Shown: piece after piece, positions 52,570 through 63,055 of the stretch
How the letters are laid out: each line of letters starts with the position of its first letter
How positions within the stretch are numbered: position 1 is the first letter of the stretch
Origin: Apoderus coryli
Lineage: Eukaryota; Arthropoda; Insecta; Coleoptera; Attelabidae
Direction of reading: 5' to 3'
Assembly (NCBI GenBank): GCA_911728435.2
Contig: OU452199.1
Location: 25,244,860 to 25,308,859 of the forward strand
DNA: 64,000 bases
The notes under the pieces: generated by a model
Told to the model about the DNA's origin: nothing
The model's database searches: none
The model's input: only the letters and a program-made list of their open reading frames with translations
Position numbers and translations under genes: made by a program

Positions 52570-53920
52570 TTTAACATTCATGCACCTGTCAAAGTTGTCC
52601 CCATCACAAAGCCCTGGATATAAAAGAAGTAATAGACTTGCGAAACAAAGCTCTTTAATTAATGCAGAAAAGAGACAACTGCAATCTGCTTGAAAAACTC
52701 AATGTTTATTCTAAAGAGGACAAATATTTTAGTAGTATTGGAACAATGATCCGAACTTAGTGGGGTCTTACCGTTCTGATAGGTTATATGAAAACGTCGA
52801 TTTTAACTTTAGAATGGCTGGCTTGAAGGATCAGGTCAGTCAACTCATGCAACAGGTGATGATGTTTAGGTATTTTTATGCTGTGTTACTGCTGTCCTGC
52901 TGTTGTCCCGATCATGACCCACTTGGTTAATTTTTCAATTGAAACATCTACTTTTCCGGGTTGCTAAAAAAAATCTCGAGTGCATCCTATACCAAAACTA
53001 AAAAAAATGATGTTGACTTTAAAGATTGGCAACCTATCAGTATCTTGCCGGCACTTTCTAAAGTGTTGCAAAAATTTTAAAAATTTTGGAGGAGCATGAG
53101 ATACCGCCTGGATTGCGGTCGAGATTTCGGGCACTATAATAATAAATGTTGTGTTCTATTTCTTCTGGATGACTCTATGGCATTTAATAAATAGAAACAT
53201 AAGTTATTTTTGTCCATGCTCAGATATTTTAATTTTCAGTCACAAGCATGCACGCTCATTCAGTCATATCTGGCTTTAAATAATACATTTTCTAGGCAGG
53301 TTGGGGTCATGGCTAGTGTACTGCAAGGATCTCTCCTTGGCCACATCTTCTTTTCACTGTATACCTCACAGTTGATAAAATGCGTGAAATATAGTCCAGT
53401 GCATTTTTATTCAGATGACACACATTTGTATCTGTCTGTTGACACCTCTGACGTGACCGACGTAATTCTAAGGCTTCAGTTGGTCATTGTTTCGCACTAA
53501 GCCCAGAAAAATCGCAGGCAATGTTGCTTTGTAAACCGCAACAGAGAGAGATGCATGAAAACCAACAAAAAATTACTATGGGTTATGATCGACACCGATT
53601 TGCGATTTGTAAAGCATGTGACCAACAGTATCCAGAGGGGAATTTTAAATTTAAAATTAAGGTATGGTTAATGGGACTTATTGAGTGAAGGAATGAGGAA
53701 CATGTTTTGTGATTCTCTGGTGTTGTCACACTTCAATTAGGCATTTCCATGTATGGTCCTTGCCTGAGGGCTCTTGACGCTAATAGAATTATCCAGAATA
53801 GCTTTGTGGGTTTGATAGGGAGTATACGTCAGTTCGAGAGGGCCATTTCTGCAACACATCGACAGATTGAATGGAGACATAAGAGAGCGTAGAGTATTAC
53901 AATAACAAAATAACAGTGTC
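52570..53920 (+). pseudogene. LINE relic, strongly decayed (CR1/Jockey-like)
   Basis: Successive broken blocks: KPWI...EVIDLRNKAL near 52610 (endonuclease-RT linker), DWQPISILPALSKVLQKF near 53025 (normally Y-R-P-I-S-x-L-P), then the frame 53210-53500 with VLQGSLLGHIFFSLYTSQL and HFYSDDTHLYLSV, where the catalytic box is SDD instead of ADD, and finally LQNSFVGLIGSIRQFERAI-like text near 53790. Order and spacing are right for a single LINE of about 1.4 kb. Many stops show long decay. Confidence 0.7.
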
Positions 53921-53929
53921 TTTAACACA

Positions 53930-54460
53930 GCGAACTTGATCTATTGCATACAAATGACAAAAGCACACTAACAATTAAGTGGGGAATCCCCACCGGAGAT
54001 CACTAGGAGCATACTGTTGTTGTAGACGACCAATCACAATAATCTGCACAAAAAATGTTACTGAAATATTTTTAAAAAACCCTCGATTTAAATAAAGGTG
54101 TTGTTAATATTTTACATTTAATGTAGATTTAAAGGGCTACCGCTCCAGTAATTACCAGTTTTCTGGTACTTTAAATTTTTCTTTTAATTAAGTGCCTTAT
54201 TTTTAACAAAAAACCACAAAAAAATCTTCAAAACGAGACTAAACTATAAAAATATTATAAATATTCTACTTCAAGGTGACACTTTCCCAAAAAATCTTAA
54301 AAATTCGAATATCTTGAAAAGGGTCCACTTTGGACCAGGGTACTATATAGTCAAATTGGCTTCTTATGACTCCTGCTACCACGTCCTAAAATATTCAGGT
54401 CTACTTACAAGTAACCCTGTATAATCAGATTAAGTATAAAGGATAGATATAATATTTTTG
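53930..54460. other. Non-coding stretch
   Basis: No gene recognised. AT-rich text leads into the hammerhead-bearing tandem unit. Confidence 0.4.
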
Positions 54461-54985
54461 AGAGAGAGATGTTTTTGGCGACATCTAGCGTGAACAGACA
54501 ATATGCCGAGTAAAACACAGTTCATAAACGATGGCCGGACAAGAAATAACAACTCCATTATATCCTATTGCCAACACTAGATCCGCCCGAATCCCCTAGC
54601 AGGGAGGCTTTATTTAAGATTGCTTGTTACATAAAGTAACAAGACTTTAAGTTATGTTGGAAATTTGTTTCACACTACCATGCTTTCACCAGACGACCGT
54701 TTCGTCGATCCACGACTCATCAGTGGTGATCGGCAGGCAGTGTGACCCAAATTTCCAACATTTACAAAGAGCTTATACTAGCACGAGAATTGATTGAGAG
54801 ATAGATGTTTTTGGCAACATCTAGCGTGAACAGGCAATATGCCGGGTGAAACACAGTTCACAAACGATGGCCGGACAAGAAGTAACAACTCCATTATATC
54901 CTATTGCCAACACTAGATGCGCCCGAATCCCCTAGCAGGGAGGCTTTATTTAAGAATTGCTTGTCACATAAAGTAACAAGACTTT
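54461..54985 (-). mobile_element. Retrozyme-like tandem element with hammerhead ribozyme
   Basis: A 336-bp period: GATGTTTTTGGCGACATCTA at 54468 recurs as GATGTTTTTGGCAACATCTA at 54804. The following text (CAATATGCCG, GATGGCCGGACAAGAA, CCTAGCAGGGAGGCTTTATT) is nearly identical in both units. The first unit is complete with a hammerhead on the minus strand; the second stops after about 190 bp at AGTAACAAGACTTT. It has no open frame. A short tandem unit with one hammerhead per repeat is the structure of retrozymes, non-autonomous elements that yield circular RNAs. Fragments of related units lie at 21.4 and 23.0-23.4 kb. Confidence 0.75.
54655..54760 (-). ncRNA. Hammerhead ribozyme, type I, best-formed copy
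   Basis: Minus strand, minimal fold 54687-54728: CACCA, CTGATGA, stem II GTCG / CGAC with loop TGGAT, GAAA, then CGGTCGTC and TGGTG. AC/GT closes stem III around GGTC, GTC is the canonical cleavage triplet, and CACCA/TGGTG is the inner stem I. An outer stem of about 25 positions pairs TGTTGGAAATTTG...CACACT with its complement; I count 22 matches. Every conserved hammerhead position is present, so self-cleavage is predicted after the C of GTC. Confidence 0.85.
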
Positions 54986-57534
54986 GTCTTTGATGTCATA
55001 TTTGACGATGCTTCGCCGGGTAAACTCAGCAAAATTGTCAAACAGTCGCGGTCGATCGGTATATTTCACTTCAGGCTAGTCGAAAGAATATAAGTTTAAA
55101 ATGTTACATACCTTGTCCGCTATTTATTTAAATTCCACCGTATTTTAATAAATCGCATTATTTTTAAGATAACTATAATTTATTGTATATCGCTAATGAA
55201 CTACGTGGTTAATTTCTACGGTATACATTTATAGTTTAAAATTACAGTTTTTTAGATATCAAAAAGATTTAAGTTTTTCAACTGAATCTTTGTAATAAGC
55301 ATATTTCTACTTGTCAAATTTTAAAATCTAATGAAAACTAGAGAACACATATAACAATCTGCAACTGATATTCAAATAAATTTTAGAATCTATAGATTCG
55401 TATTCGTAGCAATCAGTTTGACGATTGTTAATTCATCATCGTAGATATTATTATCAGAGGCTTCATATCCGGTATACCCCAAGTGAGTCTGTTTCCTGAA
55501 CTATAAATTATTAACAGGTTTTGTTTTTATACTGCACCAACAGTAAAAAAAATCAGATTTTATTCGTATTTATAAGCTACCTATTGTGAATAAAATAAAC
55601 GTTAATACGATTTTCGGCAAAATGCCAGATTTGAGGAAACATCCGAGAAATTCATTTATAGATAGTTATTAACTTTATTACTTGGACGGTTGCGATTTGA
55701 AACAAAAATTTAAAACAGATCAATCATTGAAATTATTAACATTTTACCACTTTTATATTCTATATCGGATTTAGTAGCAATTATTCATGGAAAGCTGACA
55801 ACGTCAGCACCTGTACAAGTTGCTGCTGAATTTTCCTTATCTCTTATCTATATAAGATTTTGCCAAATGAAGCTAGATAAACTAAGTACGAACATTATGT
55901 CACACTACTATAGGTATATTAGAGACATACACGGTGAAACATATTATAGACTTCTAATCGTTATTGAAAATCATAGCACTTTAGACATGGTCTACGATTC
56001 AATGCCGTCGGCGTCGGCACTAAATTTTAACTTGACCTCTACTGTCCTGTCTCCTGGTAGAAAAAATGGTTCATATAATATAAAAAATTTCTGGTTTAGT
56101 GATGTTTCGGGAAAAAAACAGCCTGGTACTGGTGCTGCAGGTTATTAAACAAGGCGCAGAACGTATTTTCTGATAGCCATAGAGTTAGAAATATGATATT
56201 CGCAACCATCGCCCTACCAGTCTACCTTACAAAATTGTGAAAGTATTATTATTATCATATAAGCTATGGACGCAAGTTAAGTCATTTGATTAAGCACATC
56301 TTTAGCTGAAATTATAAATAAACTATCTACTGTCATATAATTAAAGTGAATTTTATTTACATTTTTTGTTTTGATATCGTTAATGAGTATTGTTTGGCAA
56401 ATTGATCTGTAACAGCGCGGCGTCGGTAAGGGGAATGCAGTTGCAATAAAACATGGCTGATTTCATTCATAAAATTTCCAGCGGCGTGCATTGCACAAGT
56501 TTAGTAATAATTAATAAACATTTATGTGTTACTAAAAAATTTAAATTAATGAAAAGTTTGGTAAAAGCACCTACTGCTATTAAGCTATCACACCCAAGGA
56601 GTATTTTATTTATTTATTTATTTAATTATATATTTTATTTCAAATATGTACTAAAGTTTGCATACCAAAAATTAAAATAAACCGTTCTTATATCTTTTTG
56701 TTGCTTTAAGTCACGTTTAGAAACTATAATTAACTGTTTTAAATATTTCGATTAAATATAACGATCATAATTAGTATTACTTTATAGAAGGTGGCAATCT
56801 GTTAGATTTCGTCAACTTGAGTATCATCATTATCATCAGTCTCGCTGTCGTCATCTTGTCCTAAAGTTATTATAATGTGCTCAATTTCCTCCAAAATTCT
56901 TCTTCCAACTCCTTAACATGTCTGCAAAATCTGCAAAAACTATTCCAATCATTACTGGATATTAAAAACTTCTTTTAATGTAACTAGGTTGAAATTTCCG
57001 GTTGTATTGCCGGTTCTCATATATTTAATTTAAGTTTTGCGTAAGTTAACTCTATTGGGTTTAACTCGCACATATACGGAGGCGTTCTAAAAGATTTTTT
57101 TTTAAATCGAACTACCCTGATTTTTTTAGCCATTAAAATTGCATATTTTTGTTCCTTTTAAATGATATACGATAGTTTTAGTTTTAGAAATATCAAAAAT
57201 CGAGAACGGTATTGAAAAATTTATTGTTTCGAGGATTTTTGGACACTCTTTAATTTTGGTAGAGTGTTAACTTCTGTCACGATTATGTTGTTAATCTTTA
57301 AAATACCAAAATTCTAAGTAGATTCAATAAAAATTTCCAGTTTTGATGCCTTAATAAACAACAAAAAATATGTAAGCTTATATTTCTAGATGAACAAAAA
57401 AAAAATTGTTTTGAACCTAAAACACTAAAGTAACAGAACACTAAATATACAATAATCATTTGATATAATATTTGATAATATTGCAACTCATACACGACAA
57501 CAAAAGTATAAATAATAACACCATTTTATTATTA
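54986..57534. other. Non-coding stretch
   Basis: Contains the inverted copy of a dispersed repeat at 55290-55515. Open frames at 55867-56148 (93 residues, ending KKQPGTGAAGY) and 56453-56680 resemble no family I know and are probably chance. Nothing else was recognised. Confidence 0.45.
55290..55515 (-). repeat. Dispersed repeat, inverted copy of 30.7-31.0 kb
   Basis: Reverse-complement matches to 30705-31000, including GTTAATTCATCATCGTAG and TCTATAGATTCGTAT, with moderate divergence. Confidence 0.6.
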
Positions 57535-58214
57535 TATATTATATTATATTATATTATATTATATTATATTATATTATATTATATTATATTATATTATATT
57601 ATATTATATTATATTATATTATATTATATTATATTATATTATATTATATTATATTATATTATATTATATTATATTATATTATATTATATTATATTATATT
57701 ATATTATATTATATTATATTATATTATATTATATTATATTATATTATATTATATTATATTATATTATATTATATTATATTATATTATATTATATTATATT
57801 ATATTATATTATATTATATTATATTATATTATATTATATTATATTATATTATATTATATTATATTATATTATATTATATTATATTATATTATATTATATT
57901 ATATTATATTATATTATATTATATTATATTATATTATATTATATTATATTATATTATATTATATTATATTATATTATATTATATTATATTATATTATATT
58001 ATATTATATTATATTATATTATATTATATTATATTATATTATATTATATTATATTATATTATATTATATTATATTATATTATATTATATTATATTATATT
58101 ATATTATATTATATTATATTATATTATATTATATTATATTATATTATATTATATTATATTATATTATATTATATTATATTATATTATATTATATTGTATT
58201 ATATTATATTATAT
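57535..58214 (+). repeat. (ATATT)n microsatellite, about 680 bp
   Basis: About 136 uninterrupted ATATT units with a single A-to-G change at about 58196. The 285-residue open frame across it (repeating LYYII) is an artefact of the five-base period. Such length and purity imply recent expansion or an assembler-generated run. Confidence 0.97.
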
Positions 58215-59154
58215 AATACTTTATACTTTATTGACTTTTCATATATATATCCTGCTATCAATGCTACGTCCGTATTACGCCCTTTTACGGTTAATATTGC
58301 GTCCAAAGAATTGCTGCGTCCGTATATAGGACGCACTAAAGTCACGGCCTTATATCTTCGCTCTGTGAGCAGATACGACTACGATTTTTAGATGGACTCG
58401 TCGGATTGCTACTCAGCTTGAATATATTTGATATTACATTTTCCGGTAGATCTGCAGAAGACTGTAAAATTGGAACAAAAAGGGACGCAGCATCATACAA
58501 AAATTCCTATGAAGGTTCAGCGTGTTGCCGTAGAGGGCTCTGATGTTATATACATTTAAAGAATTATATATGGGAAAGTATACATTAGTGCGTCCCTGAT
58601 GTGGCAACATTGTTTGCTTATTTTCTTTTGACCCTTTTGCATTTTAACATTTATTTCATTCGAACAAGTTTGATATGATATTTACATTATTTACTAGTAT
58701 TTTTTAGGGGAATCGTGTTAGACAGACAAAAAAAAATTTATTTTGATATTGATTAGGAAGGATTAATTAAATATAAGTGTTTTACAAAATATAAAACCCA
58801 ATCAAGATTTCTGTTCAAATATAAAAAACATAAACTGGCACGACATTCTTTCACATAACAATATTAACACCAAAACTGAAATGTTTATACAAACCAAAAA
58901 TGACAACATAAACCGAGCTACTTCAGAAATTAAAATAAAACTAAAACCTTGGATTACATCTAAAATTATTGAATTAATAGGAAAGCGGTGATAAATGTTC
59001 TTTCGTGTCCTTTTTGAGATCAAGACAGGCTAGTATTTTCGATTACTCACTGAACCAAACAACCCTTAAATAACTAAACTAGATATGGGAGTTGCTTGAT
59101 AATGGTTGGATTTTTGTATTCCACATATAACATAATTGAATTAAGCTGGTCACG
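58215..59154. other. Non-coding stretch with GCGTCC-rich segment
   Basis: 58250-58345 is relatively GC-rich and repeats GCGTCC/ACGTCC, including a perfect 7-bp stem TGCGTCC-GTATATA-GGACGCA. Similar GGACGCAG strings recur near 58490, 58590, 63195 and 63280, so they may mark edges of one repeat family around the LINE and satellite block. No gene is seen. Confidence 0.4.
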
Positions 59155-59600
59155 GGGGTTTACGCATGTTAATTCACAGAAGCTTCTTTACACAAGTTTG
59201 GTCAGACCATGCCTTGAGTATGCCTCAGCGTTTGGTCTCCACATTATGCTGTATAACTAGTGAAAATTGTGCTTATTCAGCACAAATTTCTCAGATACCT
59301 TGCCTACAAACTGCATATTGACTTGGTATTTGATGATCGTTTTGAATTATATGCTGACTTAGAGTCCTATCTTGGCATTGACACGCTGAGTGGTCAACGC
59401 CATTATTTGATTTAATTCTATCATCTTATCAATGGAAGATTGACTTGTCCTGATCTTTTAAGCAAAATTGAAATTCGTGTTTCATATCGTTCAACGCTTG
59501 CGAGCCGTGGTGTCATCAAACACATTCCAGAAAAAATTATGGTTGCAATTCGTTCTTGGCGCGCTCGGTTCGTCTTGCCAATGACAGTGAGGTGACGCTT
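59155..59600 (+). pseudogene. LINE C-terminal fragment (Jockey-like)
   Basis: Translation gives KLLYTSLVRPCLEYASAFG, then in shifted frames VQHKFLRYLAYKL and LESYLGIDTLSGQRHYLI, ending STLASRGVIKHIPEK...RSWRARFVLP. These are the post-polymerase blocks L-x-x-S-L-V-R-P-x-L-E-Y and Q-x-x-F-L-R of Jockey/CR1 elements. Stops near 59260 and 59415 show that it is dead. The polymerase core is absent. Confidence 0.7.
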
Positions 59601-59725
59601 TTTTTAATTTTTTGTCCCGAGAAGAACCTTTTTGGGCTCAGTAAGGCACTTATTTGATACCTAATTGATGTACTGTCTTATATTACTTTGTAATAGTGTA
59701 GAATGTTGTGATATTGTTATCCAAT

Positions 59726-60295
59726 TTATGCGTAATTAATTTGAATGTTGATTGTGTACTTCTTTTGAATTATTTTGCACTCAAGTACCTTGGCTGTTAT
59801 TAGGGACAACACGTCTCCATCTTGCACGATTTCATGCCCCAAGTATTTCTTGTGTTGGCTTCTGAAAGCGGTGCATTCTGGCAGTAGGTGATCAAGAGTT
59901 TCTTTAGCCTCCCTACAGAATCTGTAGTCATCGATCTCTTCTAGGCGTAATTTTGCCATATGTTTCCTAAGGCGACAATGTCCTGTAAGAATACGTAGCC
60001 CGAGATCCAAACAGATCTTCGATCTTTCTTGGTTGAAGTTTCCAAGGAATTTCTTGGAGTGTATCAATCCAGGTAGATTTTGCCTGAGTATTGCTCTGTC
60101 TGTTTTCTTCTTAATTCTGAACTTCTCTTTGAAGGTGTGTTTCGATAAGTCGCAGAAAGGTTTAGGCCTTACAAAAGAGATTGACACACCCTGTTTTGCT
60201 AACTTATTGGCTGCATCGTTTCCCCTGATACCAGAATGTCCGGGTATCCAAACAAGGGAAACTCTGTTATTCTTGCTAAGTTAGAAGACCTGCTA
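59726..60295 (-). pseudogene. LINE fragment with RNase H and zinc tail
   Basis: Minus strand from about 60290: VSLVWIPGHSGIRGNDAANK is the last RNase H block (catalytic H and D). It is followed by a 153-residue open frame with LGLRILTGHCRLRKHMAKLR and YRFCREAKETLDHLLPECTA, a C-x-x...H...C tail. RNase H after the polymerase is typical of the I/R1/LOA group. The fragment is 5'-truncated before the other RNase H motifs and ends near 59726. Confidence 0.75.
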
Positions 60296-60425
60296 AGCAT
60301 TCCCATTTTTGAGCTAATAACATATGAACTCAGCGATAATGTTGTCGGTTGTGTGGATCACAATGTCGCACCGTAAAGGTTAATTTGTACGCATCTACCG
60401 ATTGCGTGAATTTCCGCTTGGAAAA

Positions 60426-60480
60426 CATGACTGAATGTATAGACATTCAGTCATGTGTTCGTAAAGATTTTCTTAGCAAT
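60426..60480 (+). repeat. Palindrome-containing 45-bp repeat, copy 1
   Basis: ATGACTGAATGTATAGACAT...TCAGTCAT is self-complementary and is followed by GTGTTCGTAAAGATTTTC then TTAGCAAT. The same block returns twice at 61040-61140. Confidence 0.65.
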
Positions 60481-60484
60481 ATCG

Positions 60485-61010
60485 TCAGCATATCCTATGA
60501 TATGTGATATTGTCATAGTAGCCAGGGGCAAATTGAAGGCACTTTGGGTAACATAATACAAAAGTGTCTCCGGATAACTGAGTAACGGTGTACATCTGTG
60601 GGGCTGAGCATAAATTCAGCAAAAACCGCAATTATAACATTCACTAGAACTCTAAATATCAGACGAATTAGCCTGAATTGTGAGATCATTGAACAGAATT
60701 TGGAAGTAAAATATCTAGGAATCACCCTTGATATTAAACTTCTTTGTAATAAGCATGTTGAAATAACGGTTAGTATAAAGCAACAAAAAAGCTCTGATGG
60801 TGTTCAGAAATCTGGGAGACTTGGGGTTGTTACCCCAAAATACTGCGGTGGATGTACATCGTGATTGTGATACCTATCATAACATATGCGGCAATAGTCT
60901 GGGTTCTAAGGTAGAACAAAGTACAACAAGGAGAAAACTTGATAGGGTACAAAGACTAGGAGGCATATGCATTAGTGGAGCTATGATAAACGTGTCCAAC
61001 TAGAGCACTG
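60485..61010 (+). pseudogene. LINE reverse transcriptase fragment (I/LOA-like)
   Basis: Starts with a degraded catalytic box (YPMICDIVIVARGK, normally YADD), then GLSINSAKTAIITFTRTLN and VKYLGITLDIKLLCNKHVE, the segment following the polymerase active site. Further on, in other frames, VIPIITYAAIVW and RVQRLGGICISGAM give the connection domain. The RNase H fragment next to it lies on the opposite strand, so the parent LINE was probably broken and inverted here. Confidence 0.7.
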
Positions 61011-61039
61011 GAGACTATTATTACGAATTTCACACTTTT

Positions 61040-61140
61040 TTTCTTGTATAGACATTCAGTCATGTGTTCGTAAAGATTTTCTTAGCAATGACTGAATGTA
61101 TAGACATTCAGTCATATGTTCGTAAAGATTTTCTTAGCAA
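61040..61140 (+). repeat. Palindrome-containing 45-bp repeat, copies 2 and 3
   Basis: Two direct copies (about 61046-61090 and 61093-61140) of TAGACATTCAGTCAT then GTTCGTAAAGATTTTC then TTAGCAAT, also present at 60432-60476. They flank the LINE fragment, suggesting duplication during its rearrangement. Confidence 0.7.
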
Positions 61141-61389
61141 TTTCTATCTTCCTTGTGAGGATTTCTGGTGGATTCCGCTTCTAATTCATTTGAGGGGTTT
61201 GATCTACTACCCGAGTCTCAAGGAGTAGGATGGCTCGCTCCTCTCCCCCTTCCGTATTGATCCCATCTGGTTTCTTAAGTACCACCGTTGGGTTTCTTCG
61301 CACCTGTAGAACTGGAAGCGATATTTTCAAAAAAGGTCTTTTGACCTTCCTGATTTTTTTTATTATTCAAAGTTAACCGGTTAGTGTAC

Positions 61390-61585
61390 CCTGTCAATTT
61401 CCGTCACGTTTGGCTTTATTAAAAAGCCAACGGACCTCAAGCCTGACTTTTGACAGTTTGTCATTCCACAAAGGAGCGTCCTTACTTGTTGTAACAGCTT
61501 GCAGTGTGAGTGGGCAATTGGAGTCAAAAGCTTCCATTATTGCTTCACTGAATTGGTTTACTCTCCACTCAATAACGTGGTTAGC
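61390..61585 (-). pseudogene. LINE endonuclease-RT linker fragment
   Basis: The minus strand reads VNQFSEAIMEAFDSNCPLTL and APLWNDKLSKVRLEVRWLF then NKAKRDG. The pattern W-(W/N)-x-x-x-L...L-R-x-x-x-R...A is the linker between endonuclease and polymerase in I/Jockey LINEs. It is a third piece of the rearranged LINE at 59.7-61.0 kb. The start of the open frame, near 61590-61650, runs into satellite sequence. Confidence 0.6.
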
Positions 61586-63055
61586 TAAACCTAACCTAAA
61601 AATTTTTAATTGGATGCAAGACTGTATGGAGGTGGAACATGCTAAATGCACACCAAACTCAAATTTGAATGTATAGTAGGGATAGTTGCAATTTAATAAA
61701 AAAAAAACTTGATAAAAAAAACTATTCTATTAGAACGGATGCAGTATCATATGTAGAATATTTTATGTTGGTTATAGTATACAATATATCTAACAAATGG
61801 ATGCAACAAAGTATGCAAATAATTAAATAACTCTAACCCAAGCTAAACCCAACCTAAGAATTTTTATTTGACGCAAGAGTGTATGCAGGTGGAACATGTT
61901 AAAGGCAGACTAATCGCAAATTTCAAAGTATGGTAGGGATTGTTGTAGTTTAGTAAGTACAAAATTGATAAAAAACTATTCTATTTTTAGAACGGATGCA
62001 GTATTATATGTAGAAAATGTTATGTTGGTTATAGTATACACTATATATAACAAATGGATGCAGCAAAGTATGCAAATAATTAAATAAGTCTAACCCAAGC
62101 TAAACCTAACCTAAGAATTTTTAATTGGACGCAAGAGTGTATGGAGGTGGCACATGTTAAATTGACACCACACTCAAATTTAAATGTATAGTAGGGATTG
62201 TTGCAGTTTAATAAGAAATAACTTGATAAAAAAACTATTCAATTAGAACGGATGCAGTGTCATATGTAGAATATTTTATGTTCGTTATAGTATACAATAT
62301 ATCTAACAAATGGATGCAACAAAGTATGCAAACAATTAAATAACTCTAACCCAAGCTAAACCCAACCTAAGAATTTTTTATTTATTTATGCAATCAGAGC
62401 ATGTTAAATGCAGAGTAATTGCAAATTTAAAAGTATAATAAGAAAAAACTTGTTGAAAAAACTATTCTATTTTTAGAACGGATGCAGTATTATATGTAGA
62501 ATATGTTATGTTGGTTATAGTATACAGTATATATAACAAATGGATGCAGCAAAGTATGCAAATATTTAAATAACTCTAACCCAAGCTAAACCTAACCTAA
62601 GAATTTTTAATTGCTGCAGTTTAGTAACAACAAAAATGATATAAAAACTATTCTATTTTTAGAACGGATACAGTATTATATGTAGAATATGATATTTTGG
62701 TTATAGTATACTATATGTCTACCGAAAAGACGCAGCAAAGTATGCCTATAATTAAATAACTTTAACCCATGCTAAACCTAATCTATCAATTTTTATTTGG
62801 ACGCAAGAGTGTATGTAGCTGGAGCATGCTAAATACAACTAATTTCAAATTTAAAAGTATAGTAGGGATTGTTGCTGTTTAATAAAAAAACCCTTATAAA
62901 AACTATTCTATTTTTAGAACGGATGTAGTATTATATGTTATATGTTATGTTGGTTATAATATATAATATATTTAACAAATTGATGCAGCAAAGTATGTAA
63001 GTAAATAATTGGATGAGGCTAACCTAGACTAAACATAACCTCAATTTAAATATAT
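61586..63055 (+). repeat. Satellite array, unit about 258 bp
   Basis: The landmark GCAAGAxTGTATGxAGGTGG recurs at 61616, 61873 and 62131, with a diverged form near 62390 and again at 62803; spacings are 257-259 bp except where a unit is deleted. Each unit holds GAACGGATGCAGTAT, GTTATAGTATACAATATAT and CTAACCCAAGCTAAACC. About six units are seen, more decayed toward the right. No coding capacity and no hammerhead were found in it. Confidence 0.85.

Noticed and set aside
55867..56148. A 93-residue open frame
   Set aside because: No family resemblance and no supporting splice or promoter context; treated as chance.
57472..58329. A 285-residue open frame
   Set aside because: It is the translation of the (ATATT)n microsatellite, repeating LYYII; no gene.
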